NCBI GenBank assembly: GCA_964398215.1
Contig: CAYNNP010000074.1
Coordinates: forward strand, 1-24,637
Length of the DNA: 24,637 nucleotides
From: CAYNNP01 sp964398215
Lineage (GTDB): Bacteria > Planctomycetota > Planctomycetia > Pirellulales > Pirellulaceae
Direction of reading: 5' to 3'
Shown here: one piece after another, positions 17,120-24,637 of the stretch
How positions within the stretch are numbered: position 1 is the stretch's first letter
How the letters are laid out: every line of letters starts with the position of its first letter
The notes under the pieces: model-generated
The model's input: the letters and a program-made list of their open reading frames with translations, nothing else
Databases searched by the model: none
Told to the model about the DNA's origin: nothing
Program-made: the position numbers and the translations under genes

Positions 17120-18053
17120 GGCTAGCCTCTTCAATTGTGGTTTCGTTGTCTTGAGAATTCGGTTTGGCAATCCGGACAAAAATGTCATGCAAGGTTGGCT
17201 GGACGACTTCAAAATGCTCGACTTCACCTGCTTGCATTAACGTTTGCAAGACCGGTGTTCGAGCCGATTCGTCATTCAAATCTAAAATCGTAAACTTGCC
17301 TGTCGTTGAACGCCCCGAAGTTCCCGGGATGTGCTCTGGCAAGCCAACACCATCTGCCAATGCAACGCGGACTTGGCACGCGCCGTATTGCTGTTGAATT
17401 TCGGTCAACGTCCCATCCAAGACCTTGTTGCCTTGATAGATCATGAAAACGCGATCGCACATGCCCTGCGCGATGGCCATGTCGTGCGTGCTAAAGATAA
17501 CAGTCGTCCCTTGGGCACGAAGCTCCATCACAACGTCACGCATCAACTCCAGGTTCACGGGATCCAAACCGCTGAAGGGTTCATCCAAAATCACTAGCTC
17601 GGGCTTTGCGATCGTTGCCACGATGAACTGAACCTTCTGAGCCATCCCCTTGGACAACTCTTCGATTCTTTTCTTCTGCCAATCTTTCGCCCCCAGTCGT
17701 TCAAGCTGCTGATCGATGATCGCATTTGCGTTTCGCATACCTTTCAAGCTGGCAAAATACTGGAGCACTCGCCGAACCGTCATCCTACGGTACAAACCAC
17801 GCTCCTCTGGAAGGTAGCCGACACGATCGTCCGCAGCCGTCCCATGGTCTTGCCCGAGCACGCTGACGCGTCCTTGATCAGGTTGGTAGATCCGCAAGAT
17901 CATCCGGATCGTCGTTGTCTTTCCCGAACCATTGGGGCCAATGAAGCCGAACATCGATCCGCGCGGCACCTCCAGATCAACTCCGTTGACGGCGGGTTTG
18001 CCTCCAAACCGTTTAACAACCCCCTCAAGTTGCACGACTGTATCGCTTGCCAT
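17112..18053 (-). CDS. ABC transporter ATPase, NatA-like
   Basis: Protein of 313 residues. The ATG at 18053 is chosen because AGGAAAA lies about 5-10 nt upstream in the mRNA and MASDTVVQLEGVVKRFGG begins the domain normally; the 31-codon upstream extension looks like leader sequence. All ATPase motifs are intact: GPNGSGKT (39-46), LSKGMAQKVQ (133-142), LVILDEPFSGLD (153-164) and the switch His in STHDM (about 190). A C-terminal extension of about 80 residues is typical of the NatA/DUF4162 group. It energises the overlapping permease. The intact motifs contrast sharply with the degenerate ABC protein at 8420-10228. Confidence 0.93.
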   Translation of the reverse strand: MASDTVVQLEGVVKRFGGKPAVNGVDLEVPRGSMFGFIGPNGSGKTTTIRMILRIYQPDQGRVSVLGQDHGTAADDRVGYLPEERGLYRRMTVRRVLQYFASLKGMRNANAIIDQQLERLGAKDWQKKRIEELSKGMAQKVQFIVATIAKPELVILDEPFSGLDPVNLELMRDVVMELRAQGTTVIFSTHDMAIAQGMCDRVFMIYQGNKVLDGTLTEIQQQYGACQVRVALADGVGLPEHIPGTSGRSTTGKFTILDLNDESARTPVLQTLMQAGEVEHFEVVQPTLHDIFVRIAKPNSQDNETTIEEASHA

Positions 18054-18324
18054 TGATGTTTTCCTAAAAGCTTCCAGAGTTGATTGGGCCGGCAGATTGT
18101 TAGCTGGCATAAAAATCCTTGCAATCGGGCGCGGTACTTCGCACAAGAATGCAATAACTTAGTGCGCTGACCAGATTTCGTTTCTGGGGTAGCTGGATTC
18201 GCCAGAATTCAGGCCGGTCGGTGAAAACCGAAGTCTGGCGACTCCGGCTACGGCCATCGACTAAACTGGTTGTTTGCCACCAACTAAAATCGGTAGCCAA
18301 AACCGCCGCTTTCCGGAAAAACAA
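18054..18324. other. Divergent intergenic region with inverted-repeat element
   Basis: Gap of 271 bases between the divergent NatA-like and FGE-fold genes, so it should hold promoters for both. Apart from the inverted repeat at 18189-18251 (listed separately) I see no clear promoter boxes. Confidence 0.5.
18189..18251. repeat. REP-like inverted repeat pair
   Basis: Two 22-base arms in opposite orientation, 18189-18210 and the reverse complement of 18230-18251, agree at 19 of 22 positions with consensus GTAGCYGGAKTCGCCAGAM plus TTC. The spacer is 19 bases. The right part (18213-18248) can also fold as an exact three-way junction: GCCGG/CCGGC enclosing TCGGT-GAAA-ACCGA and AGTC-TGGC-GACT with no unpaired linker bases. 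The layout resembles palindromic intergenic repeats. No second copy is seen in this window, so dispersal is untested. Confidence 0.6.
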
Positions 18325-19377
18325 ATGCTGCAGTGCCGAATCGTTTTGCTTCTTGTTCTGTCGATTGCGAGCTGTCAAACGGCAGCGATTGCTCAAGAAC
18401 GCTTGGTCGTCGATGTTCCCGCCGCCGTTGCCAAAACGGAATCGGGCATGAAAGCGTACGCAGAAATTATCGAGCACACCGATGCAAAGATGGAAATGGT
18501 GCCGATTCGCGGCGGTGTCTTCACAATGGGTAGTCCTCCGGCGGAAGCAAACCGGAAAGATGACGAGGGACCGCAACGAAAAATCAAGATCTCGCCATTC
18601 TGGATGGGAAAGTGCGAAGTGACATGGGATGTGTACGACGTCTACAACGAGGGCACGGACCAAATCCGCCGAAAACTTCTTTCACTGCCAGGATCACCGC
18701 GAGACTCCTTGGTCGATGGCGTTACAAAACCAACCGAACCCTACACCGACATGACGTTTGGAATGGGCACCGAAAATTATCCTGCGATCTGCATGACCCA
18801 GCACGCCGCAAGAATGTTCTGCAAGTGGCTGAGCGCGAAAACGGGACGCTACTATCGATTGCCAACGGAAGCGGAATGGGAATACGCCTGCCGCGCTGGA
18901 ACAACCACCACGTACTCCTTTGGCGACAACCCAGATGACCTGGACGCCCACGCTTGGTACTTCGACAACAGCGACGACCAATATCAAGAAGTCGGAAAAA
19001 AGAAACCCAATCCTTGGGGGCTGCACGACATGCACGGAAACGTTGCGGAGTGGGTCTTGGATCAATACAGCGAAGACTCTTACAAGCTGGGTGACTTAGA
19101 AAACCCACTGGTAATCCCAAACAAGCTCTTTCCGCGTGTCGTCCGCGGTGGTGGTTGGGACGACGATCCCGAGATGCTTCGATCTGCCGCTCGCGAAGGA
19201 TCCAGCGAAGACTGGAAAGAGCAAGATCCGCAAATCCCACAAAGCATCTGGTACCATACAGATGCACTGGGTGTCGGCTTTCGAGTCGTTCGCCCACTTG
19301 TAGAGCCTTCCGAAAAAGCCAAAAAACTGAAGTGGGACAAGACCGCTCCAGTTCAACTTGACCCACCCGATAAGTAG
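18325..19377 (+). CDS. Exported FGE-sulfatase-domain protein lacking catalytic cysteines
   Basis: Protein of 350 residues from the ATG at 18325 (GGAAAA at 18315-18320 as ribosome binding site); the longer frame from 18274 would bury the signal peptide. The N-terminus is hydrophobic (5-16) with a possible lipobox IASC at 14-17, or alternatively signal peptidase I cleavage after AIA. The formylglycine-generating-enzyme fold is evident from GGVFTMGS (63-70), YRLPTEAEWEYACRAG (177-192), WGLHDMHGNVAEW (231-243), VRGGGWDD (273-280) and GVGFRVV (316-322). In true FGE the segment after RGGSW carries the two active cysteines; here it reads DDDPEMLRSAAREG and has none. A sulfatase-activating role is therefore unlikely. 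It more probably serves as a binding or structural module at the cell surface. Confidence 0.85.
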   Translation: MLQCRIVLLLVLSIASCQTAAIAQERLVVDVPAAVAKTESGMKAYAEIIEHTDAKMEMVPIRGGVFTMGSPPAEANRKDDEGPQRKIKISPFWMGKCEVTWDVYDVYNEGTDQIRRKLLSLPGSPRDSLVDGVTKPTEPYTDMTFGMGTENYPAICMTQHAARMFCKWLSAKTGRYYRLPTEAEWEYACRAGTTTTYSFGDNPDDLDAHAWYFDNSDDQYQEVGKKKPNPWGLHDMHGNVAEWVLDQYSEDSYKLGDLENPLVIPNKLFPRVVRGGGWDDDPEMLRSAAREGSSEDWKEQDPQIPQSIWYHTDALGVGFRVVRPLVEPSEKAKKLKWDKTAPVQLDPPDK

Positions 19378-19421
19378 CCGATCGATTTCCTGCCTCAATC
19401 ATTAACCTTGCCGGAGCCGCA

Positions 19422-20816
19422 ATGACACTTAAAGAACAATCGCCAAGTTCACGACGGGAATTCATATCCAAATCTGGCAAGATCGCGGCAGCGACCACCA
19501 TCGCGACGGCCGTCACCGCGCCCAACGTGCATGCTGCGGAAAACAACGAGATCAAAATCGCCTTGATTGGATGCGGCGGACGCGGCACAGGCGCCGCGCT
19601 CAATGCTCTGTCGGTCGACAACGGGCCGACCAAACTGGTTGCAATGGCCGACGTTTTCCCCAATCGACTCAGCAGCTCGTATGCTTCTTTGTCAGGCCAC
19701 AAAAAGGTGGGGTCCAAGGTCGACGTTCCGGAAGAACGACGCTTCATTGGATTCGATGCGTATCGTGAAGCCATCGACTGTCTTGATCCTGGTGACATCG
19801 TGATCTTTACAACACCACTCGCTTTCCGCTGGGTCCACTACCAGTATGCGATTGAAAAGAACGTTAATGTGTTCATGGAGAAACCGGTCACCGCGGACGC
19901 GCCGACTTCGGTTCGCATGCTGGAGCTAAATAAGCGCGCACTTGATCGCAATTTGAAAGTTGGCGTGGGTTTGATGTGCAGGCACTGCGACGCCCGCAGA
20001 GAACTGTTTGACCGAATCCAAGACGGAGAAATTGGCGACATCAACATGCTGCGAGCCTACCGGATCACGGGCCCGACTGGCTCTGCCGAGGCGCCGCCGC
20101 AAGCCAAAGAGGACTCCGATTTATCGGAATTGATGTACCAAATCAAGCATTTCCACGGCTTTCTTTGGTTAAGCGGTGGAGCCGTCAGTGACTTTCTCAT
20201 CCACAATATCGACGAATCATGCTGGATGAAAAACGCCTGGCCTGTAAAAGCTCATGCGCTGGGCGGACGCCACTACCGAAACGATGCGGTCGACCAAAAC
20301 TTTGATTCTTATGCAATTGAATATACGTTCGCTGATGGCGCCAAACTGTTTGTTGACGGTCGCACCATTCGCGGTTGCCGCCGTGAATTTGCCAGCTATG
20401 CGCATGGCACGAAAGGGTCGGCGATCATCAGCACGTCGTCACACAGTCCCGCCAAATCGCGGATCTTTTCCGGCCAAGACATCACAGACAAATCAAAGAT
20501 GACTTGGGCATACCCGCAGCCCGAAAAGAAACCGTATGACTTGGAGTGGGAACACTTGATCGCAGCCATTCGTGACGACCAACCGTACAACGAGTGCGAG
20601 CGTGGTGTGATGGCCAGCGCGGTGACTTCCATGGGACGAATGGCCGCTCACACTGGCCAAGAAATCACACTCGAGAAATTCATGAAGCACAAACATGAAT
20701 TCTCGCCCAACACGGACAAACTCACTGCGGATTCAGATTCTCCGCTGAAAGCCAGGGCTGACGGCAAATACAGCATCCCGATGCCCGGTTTGGTGAAAAA
20801 GCAAGAGTACCTGTAG
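19422..20816 (+). CDS. Tat-exported Gfo/Idh/MocA-family oxidoreductase
   Basis: Protein of 464 residues. SRREFI at 10-15 with a following Ala/Thr-rich hydrophobic stretch and VHAAE at about 36-40 form a twin-arginine signal peptide, so the protein is exported folded, probably with its NAD(P) cofactor. The Rossmann motif is IALIGCGGRGTG (about 46-57), and MEKPVTAD (about 152-159) carries the EKP motif of the family. The C-terminal half has the expected alpha/beta substrate domain. Known members act on sugars and polyols. It lies 44 nt after the FGE-fold gene on the same strand, with GGAG before its ATG, so an operon is likely. Such Tat-borne versions are common in planctomycetes. Substrate unknown. 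Confidence 0.9.
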   Translation: MTLKEQSPSSRREFISKSGKIAAATTIATAVTAPNVHAAENNEIKIALIGCGGRGTGAALNALSVDNGPTKLVAMADVFPNRLSSSYASLSGHKKVGSKVDVPEERRFIGFDAYREAIDCLDPGDIVIFTTPLAFRWVHYQYAIEKNVNVFMEKPVTADAPTSVRMLELNKRALDRNLKVGVGLMCRHCDARRELFDRIQDGEIGDINMLRAYRITGPTGSAEAPPQAKEDSDLSELMYQIKHFHGFLWLSGGAVSDFLIHNIDESCWMKNAWPVKAHALGGRHYRNDAVDQNFDSYAIEYTFADGAKLFVDGRTIRGCRREFASYAHGTKGSAIISTSSHSPAKSRIFSGQDITDKSKMTWAYPQPEKKPYDLEWEHLIAAIRDDQPYNECERGVMASAVTSMGRMAAHTGQEITLEKFMKHKHEFSPNTDKLTADSDSPLKARADGKYSIPMPGLVKKQEYL

Positions 20817-20869
20817 GCACCAAAGACGCTTTGCCGTTCAACATTCTGCAAACATCCATAGGAAAAATA

Positions 20870-21679
20870 ATGCCTGTCATTCGCTTTCGGCGTCACACGT
20901 GGTTGCTAGCTGCTTTGATCGCGGTAACCAGCATCGAAGTTTGCGGCACAGCCTATTCGCAGGAATTCAAAAACTCGATCGTTTCGACAGAGTTTGACTT
21001 CATCACCAAAGACGACCCTTCGACGTTCAGCGAGCTGGATTTCACAGGAACAATGCGAGCAGAAATGCCGAGCAAAACTTCCGATGAACTGTTCGGCACC
21101 GCACACGTCTTCAAAGTCACATTTACTGACAACACAAGCCTCTCGATCTTTGTCGACACAGCCATCGGTGTTGTCGATTCCGCCAAGAAAGAAGCGATGC
21201 GATTTGTCCACCCACTTGGCCGATTACCTACCGCCCTGCGGCGTGGCGTCAATCGACTCTGTGTGCACAAAGGCGGTGAAAAACTAACGGCGTTCTCTGA
21301 TATTGGACTGATCGTGATGTATTCCGACAACGCCTCCGTTCGAATCAAGAACCATGATCTGGAAGAAACGATCTTTCACGAATCCGTTCACGCTGCCTGG
21401 GACAAAAAGCATGCTATGAGCAAGGACTGGATTCGTGCTCAAAATCTTGATGGGCAGTTTGCAACGGTCTATGCAAAATCCAAACCACAGCGTGAGGATC
21501 TCGCCGAGTCGGCACTATTCGCGTACACAATCATTCACCACCCAGAGCGGCTTCCCAAAAAGACTCGGGAAGACCTTCGATCACGGATCCCAGCGCGAAT
21601 CATGTTCGTTGCCAATTTGTTGCCCGCCGATAAACCAATCCACTACAAAATACCGAACAACGACGCAAAAAAAGATTGA
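20870..21679 (+). CDS. Secreted putative zinc metallopeptidase (HExxH)
   Basis: Protein of 269 residues from the ATG at 20870, preceded by AGGAAAA (20860-20866); the longer frame from 20831 is rejected. Residues 1-30 form a signal peptide ending near AYS-QE. The only enzymatic hallmark is FHESVHAAWD, with HESVH at 170-174, followed about 35 residues later by REDLAES (208-214), which could supply a glutamate third zinc ligand. That spacing fits gluzincin-like peptidases; I cannot assign a named family. The N-terminal 30-160 part is polar and beta-rich with no recognised domain. It starts 53 nt after the oxidoreductase and is probably in its operon. Activity is an inference from the motif only. 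Confidence 0.7.
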   Translation: MPVIRFRRHTWLLAALIAVTSIEVCGTAYSQEFKNSIVSTEFDFITKDDPSTFSELDFTGTMRAEMPSKTSDELFGTAHVFKVTFTDNTSLSIFVDTAIGVVDSAKKEAMRFVHPLGRLPTALRRGVNRLCVHKGGEKLTAFSDIGLIVMYSDNASVRIKNHDLEETIFHESVHAAWDKKHAMSKDWIRAQNLDGQFATVYAKSKPQREDLAESALFAYTIIHHPERLPKKTREDLRSRIPARIMFVANLLPADKPIHYKIPNNDAKKD

Positions 21680-22190
21680 ACGGCCAGGCCAAGTCAGTTT
21701 TTGATTGCAGGCCGGACCGAGCAAACGCCGCGTTTGCGTCTGGGGAAAAATGCAAATAGCGGTGATTGACTTTGGGAGAACTAGGCTTCGTTGTAGCAAG
21801 AACCATCCCAACCGTTTCATTTACCGCGCAAGATGAGCAGGTGAATTCAGGGAGATTCGATTGCCACACAAAGCACGAGAACACACAAAGAGTCAACACA
21901 ATGTGTTTTCGTGCCTCTTCGTGTTTTTCGTGGCGATCCTTTCTAGGCTCTGGAGGCGACACGGCAACATCGGCCCTGTGTATCGACTCATCACGCGAAA
22001 CTTCCATGGCATCGATGGGACCAGAATCTCGCTCGGCGGCGGCGTGAAACACGAAAAAAAACGTCGACTTTACTGGATTCACTAAAGTTCAGAATCGATT
22101 CGACCGGGACTCGCCTTGACCGCAAGCCGCTTGCGTTTGTACTTCCATCTTTCAAGGCCCAATTGTGATCCCAATCTTCTGTTTCCATTC
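21680..22190. other. Long intergenic region with decayed repeats
   Basis: About 510 bases without a convincing gene. It contains a short perfect hairpin GCAAACG-CCG-CGTTTGC (21721-21737) that lacks a T tract, the 72-base inverted repeat at 21863-21934, and a possible further fragment, GTGAAACACGAAAAAAAACG, near 22045-22064. A promoter for the downstream Gly/Pro-rich protein should be here but is not evident. Confidence 0.5.
21863..21934. repeat. Imperfect inverted repeat of CACGAA-type units
   Basis: The left arm starting GCCACACAAAGCACGAGAAC and the right arm ending CGTGTTTTTCGTGGC are imperfect reverse complements around CAACACAATGTGTT. Each arm is itself built of short CACGAA/CACAAA iterations. 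The pattern resembles dispersed non-coding repeats seen in planctomycete and other environmental genomes; that resemblance is from memory and not verified here. Confidence 0.5.
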
Positions 22191-23828
22191 ATGCGTCTCG
22201 AAAGCGAAAACCAAGCTCAAACTTCGAGCGAAATCCGCGCCATTGTCGCAGGATTCCGACGACTGTTGATCGTTGGTTTCCTTGTGTGCCAAATTCCCGC
22301 GCAGGCACTGTCGCAAGTTGGAATCCCGCAGACCAATTTGGGGCCAGTGGGCCCAGGCTTTCAAAACTCAGCCCCAGGATCAGCATTTGGCCCCATTAAC
22401 GGCGCCAACATCACCCCGCCAGCTGGCGTAAACCCCAACACAATTCCTCGGATTCGTTCCGGCCAAGCCAGTTTGTTTGACCCGTATGCAGGCGGCCGCG
22501 CCGCTGGCAACTTTCAGCCTGCTGGGCCACCGGTTTCCATCACGCCAATCACACCTGGAGCCTTTGGGCCGGGAGCCCCGATCACTTCCGGTCAATTTGG
22601 AAACCAAGCATTCGGTCCGGGTGTCACCGGGCCAACGATTTCAGCGCCTCCAGGCACACTCGGATTCAACGGCAACTTGTTTGGCGGTGGCGCACCAACA
22701 GCCGTACAGCCACCGAATTACGGGCCTGGATACAACGCACCACTCGGCGGCGTGTTTGGACCGAGTGTGAGCGGGAACGGGAACTGGGGAGCACAGCCCC
22801 CAACTCTCTTTGGACAAGGCGTTCCAGCTTACAATGGCGCCGTTGGAGGCTACCCCAACACCATTTATCCCAACAGCACGCCATCGACATTATTCCCCGA
22901 AGGGCTCTTTCGTGGAGGATTATTCGGCGCCGGAGGTGCTGGAGTTGGTGGGTTGGGTGGATTTGGAAGCGGACTCGGAGGCCGCGGCAATGGTTACATT
23001 GGCCCAGGCAGCGAGCTGTTTTCGCGGTTTAGATTCGTTCATGGCCCGCGATTCCGCCACACCTTTATCAATGCAAGCGATGGCACTGAGAATCTAGAAA
23101 CCAACGATTCCGACATTTCGGTAGCGTTTGCACTTCCCAATTTTCTCTACTCGAACCAGCCGCTATACGTCGCACCATCGTTTTCAATTCACCTCTGGGA
23201 CGGGCCAGTCACCGACCCGGCGGCAACACCTAACTTTCAATTGCCAGAGAACGTTTACAGTGCGTTCTTGGACTTCGGATGGCAAACCGACCCCAACCGG
23301 CTGTTTGGTCTAGAACTGGGCGTCCGTGTCGGTGCATTTACGGAATTTGAAGAGTTCCGTGGGGATAGTTTACGAATCATGGGCAAAGGCTTGGCATCGT
23401 TCCGCCTGACGCCCGCAACAACTTTCAAAGCAGGCGTTTATTACCTCGATCGTCGCAGCATCAAGCTACTGCCGGCCGTTGGATGGCTCTGGCAGCCCAA
23501 CCCCTTCACGCGAGCCGACATCTTCATTCCTCAGCCAAAGTACGCTCGTTATTGGCGGACTTTGGGAACCAATGATGTCTGGTGGTATCTCTCGGGTGAC
23601 TACGGCGGAGGCTCATGGACACTACGAAATGATGAAGCCGTCGACATCAACGACTTACGCGTCATGGCGGGCTTTGAGTGGGGAGTAAGCGACCTGATTC
23701 GTGCAGGCAGACGCAGCGGGTTCTTTGAATTTGGCTACGTTTTCGACCGTGAAGTCGTATTCGAGCGTCAACGTCAGACATTGGATTTAGACGATGGATT
23801 CATGGTCCGTGTTGGCTTCGGGTATTGA
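22191..23828 (+). CDS. Secreted Gly/Pro-rich protein with predicted outer-membrane beta-barrel domain
   Basis: Protein of 545 residues from the ATG at 22191; the TTG-initiated extension from 22116 adds no recognisable sequence. A hydrophobic segment at about 24-40 ending QALS-QV is a signal peptide with a long charged n-region. Residues about 42-273 are low complexity, dominated by Gly, Pro, Asn and Phe (FGPG, GGLFGAGG and similar), with no Cys and few charges. Residues about 274-545 alternate polar and aromatic residues in strand-like stretches and end GFMVRVGFGY, with the terminal aromatic residue usual for outer-membrane beta-barrels. I do not recognise a named family with certainty. A surface-exposed or envelope-anchoring role is inferred only from composition. 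Confidence 0.7.
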   Translation: MRLESENQAQTSSEIRAIVAGFRRLLIVGFLVCQIPAQALSQVGIPQTNLGPVGPGFQNSAPGSAFGPINGANITPPAGVNPNTIPRIRSGQASLFDPYAGGRAAGNFQPAGPPVSITPITPGAFGPGAPITSGQFGNQAFGPGVTGPTISAPPGTLGFNGNLFGGGAPTAVQPPNYGPGYNAPLGGVFGPSVSGNGNWGAQPPTLFGQGVPAYNGAVGGYPNTIYPNSTPSTLFPEGLFRGGLFGAGGAGVGGLGGFGSGLGGRGNGYIGPGSELFSRFRFVHGPRFRHTFINASDGTENLETNDSDISVAFALPNFLYSNQPLYVAPSFSIHLWDGPVTDPAATPNFQLPENVYSAFLDFGWQTDPNRLFGLELGVRVGAFTEFEEFRGDSLRIMGKGLASFRLTPATTFKAGVYYLDRRSIKLLPAVGWLWQPNPFTRADIFIPQPKYARYWRTLGTNDVWWYLSGDYGGGSWTLRNDEAVDINDLRVMAGFEWGVSDLIRAGRRSGFFEFGYVFDREVVFERQRQTLDLDDGFMVRVGFGY

Positions 23829-24360
23829 TCCGAACCTCACGCCAGAGCGAAACAAAACTCTTGTAGCCAAAACTCATTTGGCTAAGCGTACCCTGACAAA
23901 TCGTCGGTTTGGTTTGGGCTGAGCGATGTGTTTGATATCTCGCCAGGCAGCATTGATTTGCATGCACCATGGGATGCGAAAGTAGAAGTGCAGGCGGATT
24001 CATCGCATGTAGCTTGTAGCAATCACCGTCAAATCACTCCGTCTTGCTGCACTCAGACAACCTTCGCGGGTCCTCATCGCAAGCAGAGTCCAATAAAGCT
24101 CAGAGTCACAGAGCCTTCAAAGGGTCTGAAAGCAACAATCACGGTGACTTTATGGTGCAATCAACGCTAGACGAAAAATGAAATTGGAAAACTCATAGAA
24201 AACGTGCGATTGCGTCTTGCGAGGATACGATTGCACCTCTATCTTTCCGCCTCTCGCAAACAACATTGTTTGTTTTCGAGACGTCAAGTGACGGAAAGAA
24301 AACTTCGGTTTTCTTAACACCAGCGGTTGACGGACACCCACGGATCCTTAACAATACGTG
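23829..24360. other. Intergenic region upstream of the rRNA operon
   Basis: About 530 bases with no supportable gene. It holds a perfect hairpin TAGCCAAA-ACTCA-TTTGGCTA (23864-23884) just after the barrel gene, without a T tract; a CTCG...CGAG hairpin (24253-24280); and a UUCG-loop hairpin AAGAAAAC/GTTTTCTT (24296-24315). The latter could stop incoming transcripts ahead of the rRNA promoter. Confidence 0.5.
24327..24355 (+). promoter_or_regulatory. Putative rRNA operon promoter
   Basis: TTGACG (24327-24332), a 17-base spacer and AACAAT (24350-24355; four of six match TATAAT). This places the start of transcription near 24362, directly before the boxB-like hairpin. The call rests on position and spacing; the -10 is imperfect. 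Confidence 0.45.
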
Positions 24361-24364
24361 GATC

Positions 24365-24384
24365 GACTCAAGGCAACTTGAGTC
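24365..24384 (+). promoter_or_regulatory. boxB-like hairpin in the rRNA leader
   Basis: Perfect 8-bp stem GACTCAAG/CTTGAGTC closed by a GCAA (GNRA-type) loop. It lies just before the boxA-like sequence, the order seen in rRNA antitermination leaders. Confidence 0.6.
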
Positions 24385-24387
24385 AAA

Positions 24388-24401
24388 TAGATCTTTGACA
24401 A
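24388..24401 (+). promoter_or_regulatory. boxA-like antitermination sequence
   Basis: TAGATCTTTGACAA resembles the rRNA boxA element (E. coli TGCTCTTTAACA), the NusB/S10 binding site used for rRNA antitermination. It follows the boxB-like hairpin by 3 nt and lies about 190 nt before 16S. Confidence 0.6.
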
Positions 24402-24450
24402 TTTGGTGATGGAAACTCTGTTGAGTTCAGTTTTGTGCGAGATCGCTTTG

Positions 24451-24468
24451 CGATTGCTTCGGCAATTG
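24451..24468 (+). promoter_or_regulatory. UUCG-loop hairpin in the rRNA leader
   Basis: CGATTGC-TTCG-GCAATTG forms a 7-bp stem with one G-U pair. Probably a stable leader structure; its function is unknown. Confidence 0.5.
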
Positions 24469-24551
24469 TATTAAAAAATGGCGAATCGCTGTGGCGTTTT
24501 AACCGAGCGTCACGGAGCAGAATCAACCATCGGTTTTTAAACTGATTTCCC

Positions 24552-24575
24552 CAAGTAAGCTTTCGGGCTTGCTTG
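24552..24575 (+). promoter_or_regulatory. UUCG-loop hairpin just before 16S
   Basis: CAAGTAAGCT-TTCG-GGCTTGCTTG forms a 10-bp stem with two wobble pairs, ending about 12 nt before the 16S 5' end. It may take part in leader folding or 5' processing. Confidence 0.55.
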
Positions 24576-24587
24576 TGAATCAATACA

Positions 24588-24637
<50 letters not shown>

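Noticed and set aside
18325..19377. True formylglycine-generating enzyme
   Set aside because: The two catalytic cysteines after the RGG-W motif are absent.
18722..19798. 358-codon minus-strand frame across the FGE-fold gene and the start of the oxidoreductase
   Set aside because: Covers two well-supported genes on the other strand and has random-looking composition rich in Arg, Ser and Cys.
21766..22085. Short frames within the 21680-22190 gap
   Set aside because: They run through the inverted repeat, and their translations are Ser/Arg/Cys-rich with no motif.
23864..23884. Intrinsic terminator after the barrel gene
   Set aside because: The stem is perfect but AT-rich at its core and no T tract follows, so a terminator call is not supported.
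23928..24341. Short frames of 80 (plus) and 63 (minus) codons before the rRNA operon
   Set aside because: No family features, atypical composition and no ribosome binding site; the region is dominated by hairpins.

Overview
The window most likely comes from a planctomycete, probably Pirellulales and Rhodopirellula-like. This is inferred from the gene families: PqqD-like/M50/HlyD fusions, a SecA-like ATPase beside efflux adaptors, Tat-exported Gfo/Idh/MocA oxidoreductases, an FGE-fold secreted protein, a mitochondrial-type EF-G, and many starts without a clear Shine-Dalgarno. It also fits the 5' end of a 16S rRNA gene at the right edge. No similarity search was possible, so family names rest on motifs, length and context.

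Region 1 (1-8419, plus strand) is the most unusual part. It is a five-gene, apparently co-transcribed cluster: a TolC-family outer-membrane channel (5' end outside the window), a shortened SecA-like ATPase, a periplasmic HlyD-type adaptor, a GAF-TM-HlyD fusion, and a PqqD-like/M50 metalloprotease/HlyD fusion. Together they could span cytoplasm, inner membrane, periplasm and outer membrane. I read them as a candidate uncharacterised envelope export or secretion machine. Convergent to it (8420-12069, minus strand) lie an ABC exporter-like protein whose ATPase motifs are all degenerate and an ABC-2-type permease with no ATPase partner in view.

Region 2 (12256-15763) holds housekeeping genes: a YbgC-like thioesterase, ribosomal protein S18, and divergently an EF-G of the spdEFG1/mitochondrial EF-G1 type, closed by a strong, probably bidirectional terminator. 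Region 3 (15779-18053, minus strand) is an intact NatA/NatB-like ABC exporter operon with an 8-nt gene overlap.

Region 4 (18054-23828) starts with an intergenic inverted-repeat element. It then carries four exported proteins: an FGE-fold protein lacking the catalytic cysteines, a Tat-exported oxidoreductase, a small HExxH protein, and a Gly/Pro-rich protein with a predicted beta-barrel end. A decayed inverted repeat sits in the gap before the last. Region 5 (23829-24637) is the rRNA operon leader, with a putative promoter, a boxB-like hairpin, a boxA-like sequence and several tetraloop hairpins, followed by the first 50 bases or so of 16S rRNA.
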